Shown one piece after another: positions 37,901-46,249 of a stretch of 60,000 bases of DNA. Position 1 is the stretch's first letter; each line of letters begins with the position of its first letter. Source of the DNA: Hydractinia symbiolongicarpus (taxonomy: Eukaryota; Cnidaria; Hydrozoa; Anthoathecata; Hydractiniidae); the NCBI RefSeq assembly GCF_029227915.1, contig NC_079883.1, positions 5,520,001-5,580,000 of the forward strand, given 5' to 3'. The notes below the pieces were generated by a model. It was given only the letters and a program-made list of their open reading frames with translations. It did not search any database and had not been told where the DNA came from. The position numbers and the translations under genes are program-made.

Positions 37901-40900
37901 TGAGACGATTCGGAGACGAATTTGTTTTTAAAATATGATATTCGGAGACGAATTTGTGACTATCAGGAGACGATATGAGACGAATTAAGACGGTTAAGAC
38001 ACTACAATGTTATCACAAAAAATCGTCTCGTATGAAAGAGTTAAGACGAACAAAACAAATTTACAAGACGATTTAAAATGAGCCGAATTTAGACGAAATT
38101 TGTGGACGATCCCTAAGGCAAAAGAACAATGGAAAAGATCCGTTTATTTGAATTTGAATAACATCAGTGACCTGTCAATACAAAAAAAGCTGAAACGTTG
38201 ATCAAGAAAATGTATAGGATGTGAGCTTCTGACGAACGGTTGCAGAAATATTAAAATTTAAAGGTTTTTTATTGAAATGATTACGTGATACACAGAAACA
38301 TAGATACTGCATCAATTAAAAGAGTTGTCCAGTGAAATAAGAAGCCTACGAGGAATAGATTTTCTTGCTTGAAATTTGTTCCTACACAATCACAAACCTA
38401 AAGTAAAGTTTTTTTTCAATTCAAGTTTGTGTGAAAATCTATGCTACAAATTGAGCAATCAACTATGTGCATAACGAGCTAAACTGCTAACTATGATGAA
38501 GTTTTCTACAAAATGCATAGTAGCCTGTGTTTTTACTCTAGCTTAATACAGGAAACTACTTTTGCATATTAATTTTGGGAGATTAACCAAGACATTGGGT
38601 ATAACATCCAATATTCTTTTAGAATTACAGCATTCTAATTAAAGGTTAGTGTTTTCAAAATATTTTTTGAAAAGTTGCAAATCAAATTAATAAACTAGCA
38701 GAAAATATAATATTTTTTGTTAGTGTTTTTGTTTTGTGATTCCACACTTGCTAGTCTAGCTTGTATTTAGGCAATTATTTCAAACATAAATTATGTCAAC
38801 TAAAACTTTAAAAAATGAGAAAAAGAATTAAAAATTAAACTTATATATAACTAAGAAAATAGAGCATTATTTTTTCCAAGTTAAACCTGAGAAAGACATA
38901 CATACATCCTTGTCATCTATCTATTTGTTTTGAAGGAATAAACAATTTTCAGACTCGAGACTTCTAGAGAGTTTTAAGGAGATTTCTTAAAATATGAGGG
39001 AGCTGAACACTTTTAAGGTGTGGCAAATCCTGTTCTATGGAAAATGATCTAGATTAGATAAGTAGCATAAGCATCTCCAAAGAATATTATATTTTTAAAG
39101 CAATAAAAAGTTTTTATCACTGAAATTTTAAAAAATAAAAACTAAAATCATGCTTCCGTGTAACTTACCATTTTCATCTACTTTCTTACTATCCACTTTC
39201 TTATCATCAAGTTCTGCATTGAAGATTGGATTGATAAGTCCAAAATGACCTTCAAGTAAGTTATCGGACGATGCACATTTTCGCATGTAAGGCACACTTT
39301 TATCAATTAATCTTTTGACTTTCCGATAATGCTTTAATGACCTGTTGAAGAAATAAATTTTACTAGCAATTTTATTCAGACAAACATTTCCAGGACAATG
39401 TTGTAAGACTTAGTAAGGCTAAAATAAAAAAAAAATCAGTTTCTAGGCAGAAGTAACAACAACAACAGCCACAAACTAATTTGTGTTTCTTCCAGATAAA
39501 TTTTTGTTTGTACCCTTCAACAGCCCACTAATTTTTATTAACTTTAACACAAGGCTAAATTCAACAAATTTTTAATTTAATTTAATTTTATTACTTACTA
39601 GTTGATATAGCCCGTGGAAAAATCCACTTAGGCAGGGGAACAATGAAAAAGATAACCATCACTTGAATTTTGATGACATCTGCAAGGACATGTTAATACA
39701 CAAAATATTTTTTCTTGGAAATTTATTTATCTGTTGTATCTATTGCGCAGTGCTCGAAACTCTGATAAAATAATGTATAAAATCATGTGCTTTTGATGAA
39801 CGGTTGAGGAGATATAAAGGTTTAAAAATTTTGCTGACGTCAGCAAGGCCCTGCAAAAAAACAAAAATTACTTTTTTACCCGTTGCCCTCATCGTATAGA
39901 TCTTTAAACGCTGATCAAGAAAAGGTTAGGATCATGTATCTTCCACAAATGGTTGCAGAGATATTAGGGTTTGAAGGTTTTTTGATGACGTCATCAACCC
40001 GTCTATTCCGAAACGGATTTGGGGATCCAGGTTTGAGAAAATTACCCAAATTGGTCATAGGTGGTCCCTATGCGGTGAAAAATCATTGACGTCACCACCT
40101 CGTTTCCAAGTTATTTGGCCTTAAAGTTTCAGGTGCACTGTAATGGCTTCATTAATTTAATCTAGGCTATTGACGTTAAAGTAGTGTTACTGGCGTTGCG
40201 CTGTAACGTCAGAAAATTTAACATATTAGACATGCATTTTTCAGCAACATCAAAAGAAAATGAACAGATCCACTTTGCATGTTACGGACAGACACAGTCT
40301 CTGTATTATTATATAGATAATTTTTAATGTACATACCATATTAAAAACAACAACATAATAATTTTGTTTTCAAAGAAACTAGAACAAAAAAGGAAACAAA
40401 CAAAAAAAAAATGTTTGGAGAATACGTTTTCCTTTCTGTTAGTAATAGCTTGGGGAATAATAGAACATAATAAAGCAGTGCGAATTTTTTTTAAACCTAT
40501 ACAAGGACAAATGGCAGTTTGAGTGAAAATAGGTTTATTCCAATTGTTATTGTCTTACTTTGACTTTTCAACAAGTTTTCGAAAGTTAGGAGATACTTTG
40601 TAAAATAAATGTTTTCTCGGTTGGTAACGATAACCAAGAGTTGCAAGATATTCTTCGTTCATTTGATGTACAAATTTTTTATTCTAAAAAATAAAAACAA
40701 GGACAAACTTAAGTTTATTGAAATTATACATAAGAGTAGTCCAATTATCAGTATTTCTTTAGAGAGCAAATCCAGAGGACTTTAGCACTTTTGTATAAGT
40801 CATATACATATAGCTGACAACAATAATATAATAAAGAACTAAAAAAGTTGAAGGAACTTAACACAGAACTTAACACATCTATAACCCGCACTTGTTAATA

Positions 40901-41345
40901 AAACTAAAGAAATCCCTAGAATAAAAACTGAAGAAGTAGTGATTTCAAACCTGCATGTAATTTCCAGTAAATATTATTCGATAGTTTGTCAGATGAATAG
41001 AGCCAGTTGCTGCTTGACTTAATGTATTCACACATGTTACTCTGTCTTGTTGCAATATTAAAGTTTCACCAGGAAGCAGAGCTGGAGGGGATATGACTGC
41101 ATTGTGATTCTTTGCCAACAATGGCTGCAAAAAATGAAAGAGAATTATAAACAAGGATCATTAAAAATCACTTCATTATAACAATGACATGAATGGGAAA
41201 GTCTTACTGGGATAACAATAAATATTATTAAAGTAAATTAAATTATTAAATATTATTAAAGTCAAGGATTACCTTTGAATACTTTCCACAACCTTCTTCA
41301 AAAGCTGCCAGCAGTTTTCTTGGTGTGACAGTTTTTTTTGACATT
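13003..41345 (-). CDS. SBF-like: DENN-less SBF/MTMR5-13-type myotubularin pseudophosphatase, 25 exons, 900 aa
   Basis: Exons, 5' to 3': 41345-41273, 41124-40951, 40683-40559, 39341-39169, 31309-31170, 21473-21399, 20848-20743, 20654-20604, 20523-20430, 20052-19969, 19888-19784, 19559-19510, 19137-19035, 18704-18548, 18354-18295, 18192-18070, 17973-17935, 17411-17349, 17271-17174, 17010-16941, 16842-16777, 16571-16292, 15505-15407, 13913-13834, 13218-13003. All junctions are GT-AG and the joined frame is open for 900 codons from ATG 41344. Domains: GRAM (about 40-250, LTNYRIIFTG at 69-78), expanded by an insertion in exons 3-4; myotubularin phosphatase-like (254-640: QYPERLIIP, MDPYYRTLDGF, QKEWLS, LFLQFLDCVWQ); coiled coil (660-690); Ser-rich linker; PH (803-898: KNWLTRWFVAD, W at the end). 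The SxWxYVD...VLxPNVS...SVW order is that of SBF1/SBF2. In that family the protein binds phosphoinositides and partners active myotubularins. An acceptor abuts the first ATG, so upstream coding exons or a spliced leader are possible. Confidence 0.88.
15760..16260. repeat. G-rich GGGGGCG(T/C) repeat cluster
   Basis: Motifs such as GGGGGCGTTT, GAGGGCGGC and AGGGGCGGCGC recur about every 20-60 bp between exons 22 and 23. The pattern suggests a small degenerate element or minisatellite. No clean ends are visible. Confidence 0.35.
17718..17822. repeat. Short tandem minisatellite
   Basis: The unit AAATTATAACAATAAGTGAAC followed by TAATAATCTTCTTT is repeated two to three times with small changes, inside an intron of the myotubularin-like gene. 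Confidence 0.6.
18548..18704 (-). other. SBF-like: Inactivated catalytic-loop exon (exon 14)
   Basis: This exon carries the position of the myotubularin HCSDGWDR loop. The aligned residues are A-I-G-S-G-T-E-R at 493-500, in the context VLMAIGSGTERVAQLSCL. The catalytic Cys is Ile494, the His is Ala, the Asp is Ser and the Trp is Thr. Only the Gly and Arg500 remain. The protein therefore cannot be an active phosphatase by the known Cys-phosphate mechanism. SBF1/SBF2 are also dead, but with a different loop. Confidence 0.85.
19683..19691 (-). other. Possible 9-nt in-frame microexon
   Basis: Between exons 11 and 12 the minus strand reads TTTTTGCAG|AGTCATCAG|GTAAAG. Including the nine bases keeps the frame and inserts three residues, changing TD-S-PSCS to TD-RVIS-PSCS. 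The main model works without it. Confidence 0.3.
22967..22972 (-). terminator. Polyadenylation signal of the claudin-like gene
   Basis: AATAAA on the minus strand, about 200 nt after the stop of the nested tetraspan gene. Assigned by position only. Confidence 0.4.
23175..23798 (-). CDS. Claudin/PMP22-fold four-TM protein, intronless, nested in an intron
   Basis: A single 207-residue frame with four hydrophobic segments at about 5-26, 86-108, 113-135 and 163-187, and short charged tails. The first extracellular loop carries GFW at 48-50 followed by Cys53 and Cys58, the W/GLW-C-C signature of the claudin/PMP22/EMP superfamily, whose two cysteines form a disulphide. Members form septate or tight junction barriers or act as membrane tetraspans; which applies here cannot be told. 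It lies on the same strand as the surrounding myotubularin-like gene, inside intron 5, and has no introns, so it could be a retrogene. A minus-strand acceptor-like TTGTTAG sits eight bases before the ATG. The C-terminus QEYL could be a PDZ-type end (weak). Confidence 0.78.
   Translation of the reverse strand: MEKKLICHLLLLIICILVIGCCLMSISTNNLIVASCYKKGTELKIKSGFWEACFDGKCLSHKNIMYKYIEKTTIELQLDEWLKHAQGLLIVTSAYSVLAGIFCTLLFFNDRCEEYLVAAALFITALTYGSCLLLVEGGMNKSNPSILKAMCETDTADWKLSWTFKISVVGFVFSGCGFIFAVLLQCRLNKRTAQATQFYSSMGQEYL
25992..26071 (+). pseudogene. tRNA-Leu(UAA)-like sequence, unit 1
   Basis: The D-arm region reads TAGTCCAGTTTTTAGCGCG. The anticodon stem is TTGCA/TGCAA around loop CTTAAAT (UAA anticodon), followed by a long variable region and the B-box GGTTCGAATCT. 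The acceptor stem does not pair well, so it is a tRNA-derived pseudogene or SINE head. It recurs in all three units. Confidence 0.6.
26165..27074. mobile_element. 910-bp CAGGG-ended non-autonomous element (hAT-like)
   Basis: The ends are CAGGGAATTCCATGAGA and, inverted, CAGGGAATTCCACGAAG. ATCCTT is repeated on both sides (26159-26164, 27075-27080). Units 2 and 3 of the tandem array keep the empty site CTATCCTTGCAGG, which proves the limits. Subterminal CGCACGCG words are abundant. CAGGG ends suggest hAT, but the visible duplication is six bases, not eight. No transposase is encoded. Confidence 0.85.
27573..28981. repeat. Tandem 1.4-kb unit 2
   Basis: A 1409-bp unit almost identical to unit 3 and collinear with unit 1. 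It holds a tRNA-Leu-like segment (28315-28387) and an AAAC microsatellite near 28816. The roughly 60-90-residue minus-strand frame seen in every unit is low-complexity and not supported as a gene. Confidence 0.92.
28315..28387 (+). pseudogene. tRNA-Leu(UAA)-like sequence, unit 2
   Basis: Same arrangement as in unit 1: CTTAAAT anticodon loop flanked by TTGCA/TGCAA, and a GGTTCGAATCT B-box. Confidence 0.6.
28982..30390. repeat. Tandem 1.4-kb unit 3
   Basis: Starts exactly 1409 bp after unit 2 and differs from it at very few positions, for example CAATAG/CGATAG and CTGCGG/CTGCAG around the tRNA-like segment at 29724-29796. The array ends where GAAACCGTTT is followed by unrelated sequence. Confidence 0.92.
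29724..29796 (+). pseudogene. tRNA-Leu(UAA)-like sequence, unit 3
   Basis: A copy of the tRNA-derived segment with one change in the variable region (CTGCAG instead of CTGCGG); the B-box is intact. Confidence 0.6.
31367..31403 (-). mobile_element. Helitron 3' end (host copy of the 6.7-kb element)
   Basis: On the minus strand the sequence ends in CTAG followed by T, preceded by the ATCGACTAG-type terminus shared with the other Helitrons here. The rest of this Helitron resumes at 38114 and resembles 39598-40317. The 6.7-kb element is inserted between the two parts. Confidence 0.75.
31605..31735. repeat. 42-bp subterminal tandem repeat
   Basis: The unit GACGCTGCGGTAAAATCACG plus GAGACGAATTGAGACGAATTAA starts at 31605, 31647 and 31689, exactly 42 bp apart. 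The minus-strand frame 31552-31752 is only this repeat translated. Confidence 0.9.
31795..33547 (+). CDS. Cys-rich AT-hook/zinc-finger protein of the 6.7-kb element
   Basis: Two exons, 31795-31903 (ends G|GTAAAT) and 33033-33547 (after TTATTTTAG), join in phase to give 207 residues. Residues 1-36 are very acidic (SDSDSDLDW). KKRGRP at 39-44 is AT-hook-like. A cysteine cluster C109-x5-C115-x2-C118 sits in an RKAYQIEFVRC context. The C-terminus is a C2H2-type finger (C184, C188, H201, H207) and the stop follows directly. The aromatic-rich segment before the KC/RC motif resembles a large family of uncharacterised cnidarian proteins as I remember them. It is probably nuclear and DNA-binding. It could be an accessory factor of the element; it has no visible catalytic triad. 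Confidence 0.65.
34144..35968 (+). CDS. Tudor-knot / coiled-coil / BEN-domain protein of the 6.7-kb element
   Basis: Exons 34144-34464 (ends AAG|GTAAAT) and 34862-35968 (after TTTTTGCGAAG) give 475 residues. Residues 8-50 (VQALDPETRHWLNAVVVEN then VTWTGYAKSYDCWL) match the Tudor-knot/chromo-barrel fold that reads histone or RNA ligands. Then come an acidic EEASEEE stretch, SPSKTxP repeats (176-208), a coiled coil (about 268-322) and a basic C-terminal domain (397-470) with FTLAELAGG, LSPRRMGII and INSKCRKA, which fits the BEN DNA-binding domain. Known BEN proteins act as chromatin and transcription factors and also occur in mobile DNA. An acceptor (CCTTTTAG) abuts the ATG, so the mRNA has an upstream non-coding exon or a spliced leader. 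Function within the element is inferred. Confidence 0.72.
36000..37271. other. Non-coding interior of the 6.7-kb element
   Basis: AT-rich. It has a hairpin at 36334-36397 and a threefold TACACCTAAA repeat near 36700. Minus-strand frames at 36947-37266 overlap one another in different frames and match nothing known. Confidence 0.5.
36334..36397. repeat. Hairpin, about 28-bp arms with one mismatch/bulge
   Basis: AAATTTTAGATATTTCT and AACTATGA are mirrored on the far side of a TTTA loop, with a single unpaired stretch in the arms. Confidence 0.75.
37272..37769. mobile_element. MITE with GCCAGGAGACCCAGCGT ends, copy 2
   Basis: Inverted termini GCCAGGAGACCCAGCGT at 37272 and the complement ending at 37769. 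The left end folds back on itself through a second AATTACGCTGGGTCT at about 37334. It is homologous to the diverged copy at 1785-2230. It is nested inside the 6.7-kb element, so it is the younger insertion. Confidence 0.75.
38114..38290 (-). mobile_element. Remainder of the interrupted Helitron
   Basis: AAGGCAAAAGAACAATGG and the following TGTCAATACAAAAA, ACGTTGATCAAGAAAA and GGTTGCAGAAATATT segments parallel the interior of the Helitron at 39598-40317. The 5' terminus is not recognisable, so the copy is truncated or decayed. Confidence 0.65.
39598..40317 (-). mobile_element. Non-autonomous Helitron, 720 bp
   Basis: On the minus strand it starts TCTATATAATAATAC after an A and ends with a GTGGATTTTTCCAC hairpin and CTAG before a T, the Helitron rule (5'-TC, 3' hairpin, CTRR, A/T target). 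It shares the 5' motif GCAAAGTGGAT with the elements at 51222 and 54050. It sits in intron 3 of the myotubularin-like gene and encodes no Rep/helicase. Confidence 0.85.
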
Positions 41346-42745
41346 CTGTTTACATATAAAGAGAAACCAATGACAAAACAGAACAAAGCACTTTTGTGTC
41401 TATTTCATTGGAAAATATTATAAATTAAGATAATAAAAATCCAAAGAAAATCATAAATTCAAACAAATTCTCACACACGCACAAATGCTGTCTAGGAGTG
41501 CAAACTATCGCACACGCGAAAATTACACATTGCCCTTAAATATTGCAATATTCACCTGCAAAGCTCTTTTAGAACATTTACCTTTTCTTTAATGAATGAT
41601 TTTAACATTGAGCATTATTCACTAAAGCTTGGTTTTTGTCTTCTTGTGGTTAATTATACTTTCAATATTATCTTTGTTTACATGTATTTATAGAAAGTAT
41701 ATTATATATTTTTTAATTTTGCCGTTAGAAATATGTCAAATCTTATTATTTCGTAACTTAAAAGAGAGATGTTATCCAATAACTGTATGCAAAGAATGTT
41801 TCAACAGTGCTCATTTACAATACAATTTATGCCACAAGCTCTTGAGAGACCTGCTTTTTTAATACCATGCATGTGCAAATTCTCTAATATAAATTCAAGC
41901 AAGCGATTTGTAGCACACCTGTTGTTTTCCTCATGGAATTTCCCTGAAAATAGCTGAAATTCTAGCAACTTGTTCTTGAAAAGAAGAGGGAATAAAATAT
42001 CTAAAAATCAATCCCAGTGCCTTGTGTATATTATATTTTTTTATCCTTAGATAATTTCTATCTGTAAATTTGTCAGGAAAATCACAAAAGCAAAACATAA
42101 ACCAAATACTGCTCGCAACTGCTGCGCCATCATGTAAAAATAAGGGGGGTTTAGGCTGTACATTGCTCTAATTCCCTTGCGCCGTGCTGCTTACCTTGCG
42201 CGCCCCTTTCATCTGTGGGACAATATTCGTCTAGCGGTGTATTCATGTATGTTTTGAAAAATGAAAATAGTTTAACCACATGTATGATATGAAAAGTATA
42301 CTTAACACGATGTACAAAGCTTATTGTTTAGGAGAAATATAAACCTATAGCAAATTTAACAAAAGCTTAAAAAAAGGTAGAGATACCTAAAGCTACTATA
42401 TATAATAAAATTGTCTCATTTAGTCGTTTGGTCAAAATTTATGATCTTGTTTTGTTGTTCTATAACTTCAGCAAGAATTAAATTAATAGTGGTGTACTTG
42501 ATGATAACTTTTTAGATCGATTTGATGAAATATAGCTCTAGCTAGAAATATAGCTCTGTTAGCTTCAGAGTTCTTGAATTTAGCCGTTTTGCAACCTCAT
42601 CCCTAAGTATTTTCGCCTCTCATCGTCTCTTATTGTTTACTTTTTCTGGCTGAGTTTTTATATATTTGAAATAAAAGTACTATAACAATTTTGAAGAAAT
42701 TTTAAAACAGGTGCTATGTCACGCCTATTTTCAAAGACTCTACCT
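41346..42745. other. Gene-poor region upstream of the first myotubularin-like exon
   Basis: It contains a diverged second copy of the CAGGG-ended element (about 41460-41946). I found no DENN-type or 5' untranslated exon here, though a short one could be missed. Confidence 0.4.
41460..41946. mobile_element. Second copy of the CAGGG-ended element (diverged)
   Basis: The right end reads GTTGTTTTCCTCATGGAATT then TCCCTG, and the left part has ACACACGCACAAATGC and TATCGCACACGCGAAAATTA. Both match the subterminal regions of 26165-27074. The left terminus is lost. Confidence 0.6.
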
Positions 42746-42879
42746 TAACCTCGTCCCCAGGGAATCTTGTATCTTTTCAACATCGAACGGCAATACGATG
42801 TTCGTCTCGTCGTCCTGGTTATTAAAAAAAGACAACAGGCGCTGGAAACGAAGCAACTCAACCTCATAATTTTTTAGTT

Positions 42880-44680
42880 TCTTGATATATATTAAGCGAC
42901 ATTCTTCATTTTAAGGATTTTTATTTAAGGTTCGAACACTTTATGGCTCTTGTGTAAAACACCAACGCCCAGGGCGTTCTTTTTCCTCAAGTTACTGAAG
43001 TCCCTAAAGATACAAAGAGATCAAAAGCAATTTATAGGCGTAAGTTATTCTAACCCCGCTCCGCTTGGCATTACAATCACCCCTCTACACCCCGATATGA
43101 CTGGAGTTAAATAAAATAAGAACTTTATTTCGCAGCTCCTGCTGTCTCTCTTGTGTAGGGATGGCACCATGTCAGAAATAAAAAAAAAGAGAAAAGAAAT
43201 ATCACTAAGCAAGGAGAAAGAAGTAAGGAGGAGTTCGCAAAGAAATAACAGTGAAAATGACTGATTCCAATTTTTTTTTAAGAACCTTGTTCACGAAATT
43301 AAAGAGACATAAAATTAACAATCACGAAATTAACATGAAAGAAATTAACGCAAATGCCTATAACAACTTATAAAAATAAATTTAATTAACGCAATTTAGC
43401 TCAACTGACTTTCAAAATTAAAATAACGCAAATCAGAAAAACTTTTGCTTATCTTTATTTTGAGAATGGGTTTGCTGACAATTATTTTGTCTTATTTTCT
43501 TCAAGACGTTTACAATATCAGCTGCTCTGCAGCTTTATTTAATCACATTAGGTGAGTGAAATGTATCAGAACAATACCAATTTGCCTTAGGCACAAGTCA
43601 TAGAAGAGTTCAGCTGTACTCAGCGCATTGTGAAAAGTCGGCTCCATTTTGACTTTCAAGCGGGGTTTTAAAGCAACCCTAGAAAGGTAGGCAATATTTT
43701 GAAAATTACCTGGACTTATCTTATGTACGAATATTTTCTTTCTGTAATCTACTACAGTAGACTTTTGCCAAATCGTGAACTGAATAAGCCAGGCATTTGC
43801 TAAGTCAGATCAATCTTCGATGTTCCCTGTAGTTTCTTTCGACCTATGCATACATCGTACCCAGGGTACAGACCTTTCGCTAACTTATGCTGATTTTTAG
43901 CGTCTTTTTGGGTAAAAACTCTGGCTTAGCTAGGACTTTGAGTTTAAATTACAATGCGACAATTAGATAAAAAATTCTTGTTTTAAATAATTCCAAACAA
44001 GATTAAAATGCAAAAGGTTTCAATTGTAAAATAATACTCAAAACTATACCCGAACGTTACAAAATTCTAATTTTGATCGTTTAATTTTTTCATCACGAAA
44101 ATTCAGACGTTATCAAAAATTCAGACTTACTTAAAGTTCGCTTAAATAGGAAATTGGCTGGTATTTTTCATTCCCCGCGAGGGTCCGGGTTAACGGTAGC
44201 ACATTGTATTGACATGTCGGGTGTTGTCAGCTCATCTAAGTTGAGAAAGGCTTGCTTACATGGACCAATTATTTTGCACCCAATGTCAACAAAAATTTTC
44301 AGTACAGGATGTCAATATCAGTGAGTACAAGTAACAGTTGGAAAGTTCGTAAAAAATCCGCTAGAATAAAAGTAATCATTATTCCTTCAATAGAAAGTTG
44401 CTGGTAAAAATTTGCTTTCACCTACACAGTTGTTGAAAGCCTTTGTGTAAACCTATTGTAAACACTCTTTTAAATGCAGATTTGGGTAGTTTGAACAGAG
44501 CATTCTAGCGTAAAAATGATTTTTTGTAATATTTGAGATTATCAGAGCATATTGCTAAGATTTACTTGGCTAACCTGCCATTCGATTTGCTTAGGATACT
44601 TACCTAATAGGAATAGGAATCGGACCCATCACAGAATTTTTGAGCAAGCAGTTTCTTTAATGCAACAAAAATGAAGTATG
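42880..44680. repeat. Duplicated block, copy A
   Basis: Matches 58200-59370 in the same orientation, with shared GTTTCTTGATATATATTA, GTTCGAACACTTTATG, GCACCATGTCA, GAGGGTC-GGGTTAACGG and GGACCCAT segments. It is longer because of an extra stretch at about 43190-44060. On the minus strand both copies keep ATG-GGT-CCG-ATT (MGPI[PS]IPIR); in copy A this is followed by a good donor AG|GTAAGTAT. Confidence 0.6.
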
Positions 44681-44936
44681 TTTATAGCAGAGTGAGTTAG
44701 CTAAGCAGTCCATAAAATATTAGTTAATTCATATTCGTATCGAGGTATAAATAATCTAAGCACTGACTATTAAAGAAGTACTGTTACACCCCTCGTACGC
44801 AGGAATGTTTTTTCAATTTTCGATACCAGGGACTTCGTGTTGTCTTCGATATCAAGTACAGGGAAACAGATCCTGGATACAAGGTTTTATTCGATCAGAC
44901 TTGCTTTTGATTAGCAAATAGTGAAAAGGTTCTTCC

Positions 44937-45025
44937 CAACCTCGAACACAGGGCCTGTAGCGTTTTTATATGAAGATGAAACGCCTTTATATCAAAAAAC
45001 GCTACAGGCCTTGGGTTCGAGGTTG
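44937..45025. mobile_element. Palindromic MITE, copy 2 (9-bp TSD)
   Basis: 89 bp from CAACCTCGAACACAGGGCC to its complement. The flanks carry GGTTCTTCC at 44928-44936 and 45026-45034, a perfect nine-base duplication. It is the same family as 80-183, with a shorter centre. Confidence 0.88.
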
Positions 45026-46249
45026 GGTTCTTCCTAATATACGTATATGTAGGTATATTTCGCATAAAAAGATATACGAAAGTTTCCATAGACTTATATA
45101 ATATACGTAACATTATAATAATATACACATATATAGTATACGTAAAATATACATACAATACTACGGATTAATTGCAACTATCCTTAATAAGCCAGGTGAC
45201 TCGCAGAAGAAAAAAGTAGTCTTATCATCGAGAACCTGTTATTTTTACGCAAAGCGTAGTTCCACGGTACCTGTTTGTGAGAAGATAGCTATTTACTGTT
45301 TAACGTTACAAACAAGTTTATTAACAACAAATATATTCTAATCATACATATATAACACATACTATTTGTTAGACCAGGGAAAACTCCACGGGGGATTCGT
45401 CCTCTGCATCGATAATTCGAGCATCCTTGCCCGACTCTTAACATGAAATAAAGAAATTTACTTGGCCGGGGGTTATTGATATGATTATAAGTGCGGTTAT
45501 AATGCGGTTTTCAATTTAATAACCTCCTGTTTTTTTAAAAAGTGCGGAAAGATCAGAGAAATCTAAGTTACTATTTTGAAGAGACAGACCGTCGCAGCAA
45601 AGGTTGATAAAAATATATCGCATTTGTTATTCGCAGCTTGAAGATTTCGTGCGTAGTTGCACGACTCTCTTTATGTTTTGAATTTTGACGTTTGTCAACT
45701 GAGTGACATAAAAGTCGTATATTTCCTACATTGCAATGTAAAAGGCAAGTATTGCGTTTGAGAAAGACTTTTTGTTTCCCTGAGACAAGGAAGACACGTT
45801 CGTGCGTGGTGTAAATGCTCTCTTTATATGCAAAATGATTAAGTATTATGCCTGAATGAGAATTTTGTTCAAATTTATATAATGTCAGATCTTCTACAGT
45901 TGAACTCATGTAATTCGAACTCCTATAATTCAAATAATCATTTAAATCAAACGAATTTTCCGGTCCCGCCGAATTTTACTCTAAAATCCTTATAAGAAAA
46001 CTCCTATAATTCGAACTCTTGTAATTCGAAAAATCATGTAAATCGAACAGTTTTCTTGGTCCCGTGAGCAAATTTTGATCATGTAATTCGAATTTTTCAT
46101 CACATGTAGGCTACATAAGCCGCCTATTCTCGTCTCTTATTTTCTTTGTGTTTTCTTGTTTATTTTTTTTTTACTTTAGTGGGTGTAAATTAGTATTTAC
46201 CACTTACTATGTAAAACCAACTTTTAATAAATGAAATAATAATAATAAT

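Larger units (their letters stand above)
31404..38113 (+). mobile_element. 6.7-kb TIR element with Tudor/BEN cargo, TAA target duplication
   Basis: The ends are perfect 22-bp inverted repeats beginning GGGATCGTCCACAAATTT. TAA flanks both sides (31401-31403, 38114-38116). The flanks join into a Helitron end whose relatives at 39598 and 56481 give the uninterrupted form (CCACTTAGGCAG), so both limits are fixed. Subterminal zones (31430-31735 and 37830-38100) are packed with GAGACGAATT words in both orientations, as expected for transposase binding sites. Inside are two + strand genes (31795-33547 and 34144-35968) and a nested MITE (37272-37769). No DDE, tyrosine or HUH enzyme is recognisable. 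The three-base TWA-type target duplication resembles PIF/Harbinger, but the gene content does not. Confidence 0.85.

Noticed and set aside
44895-45158. Minus-strand 87-residue frame
   Set aside because: It reads through the palindromic MITE at 44937-45025 and AT-rich repeats.
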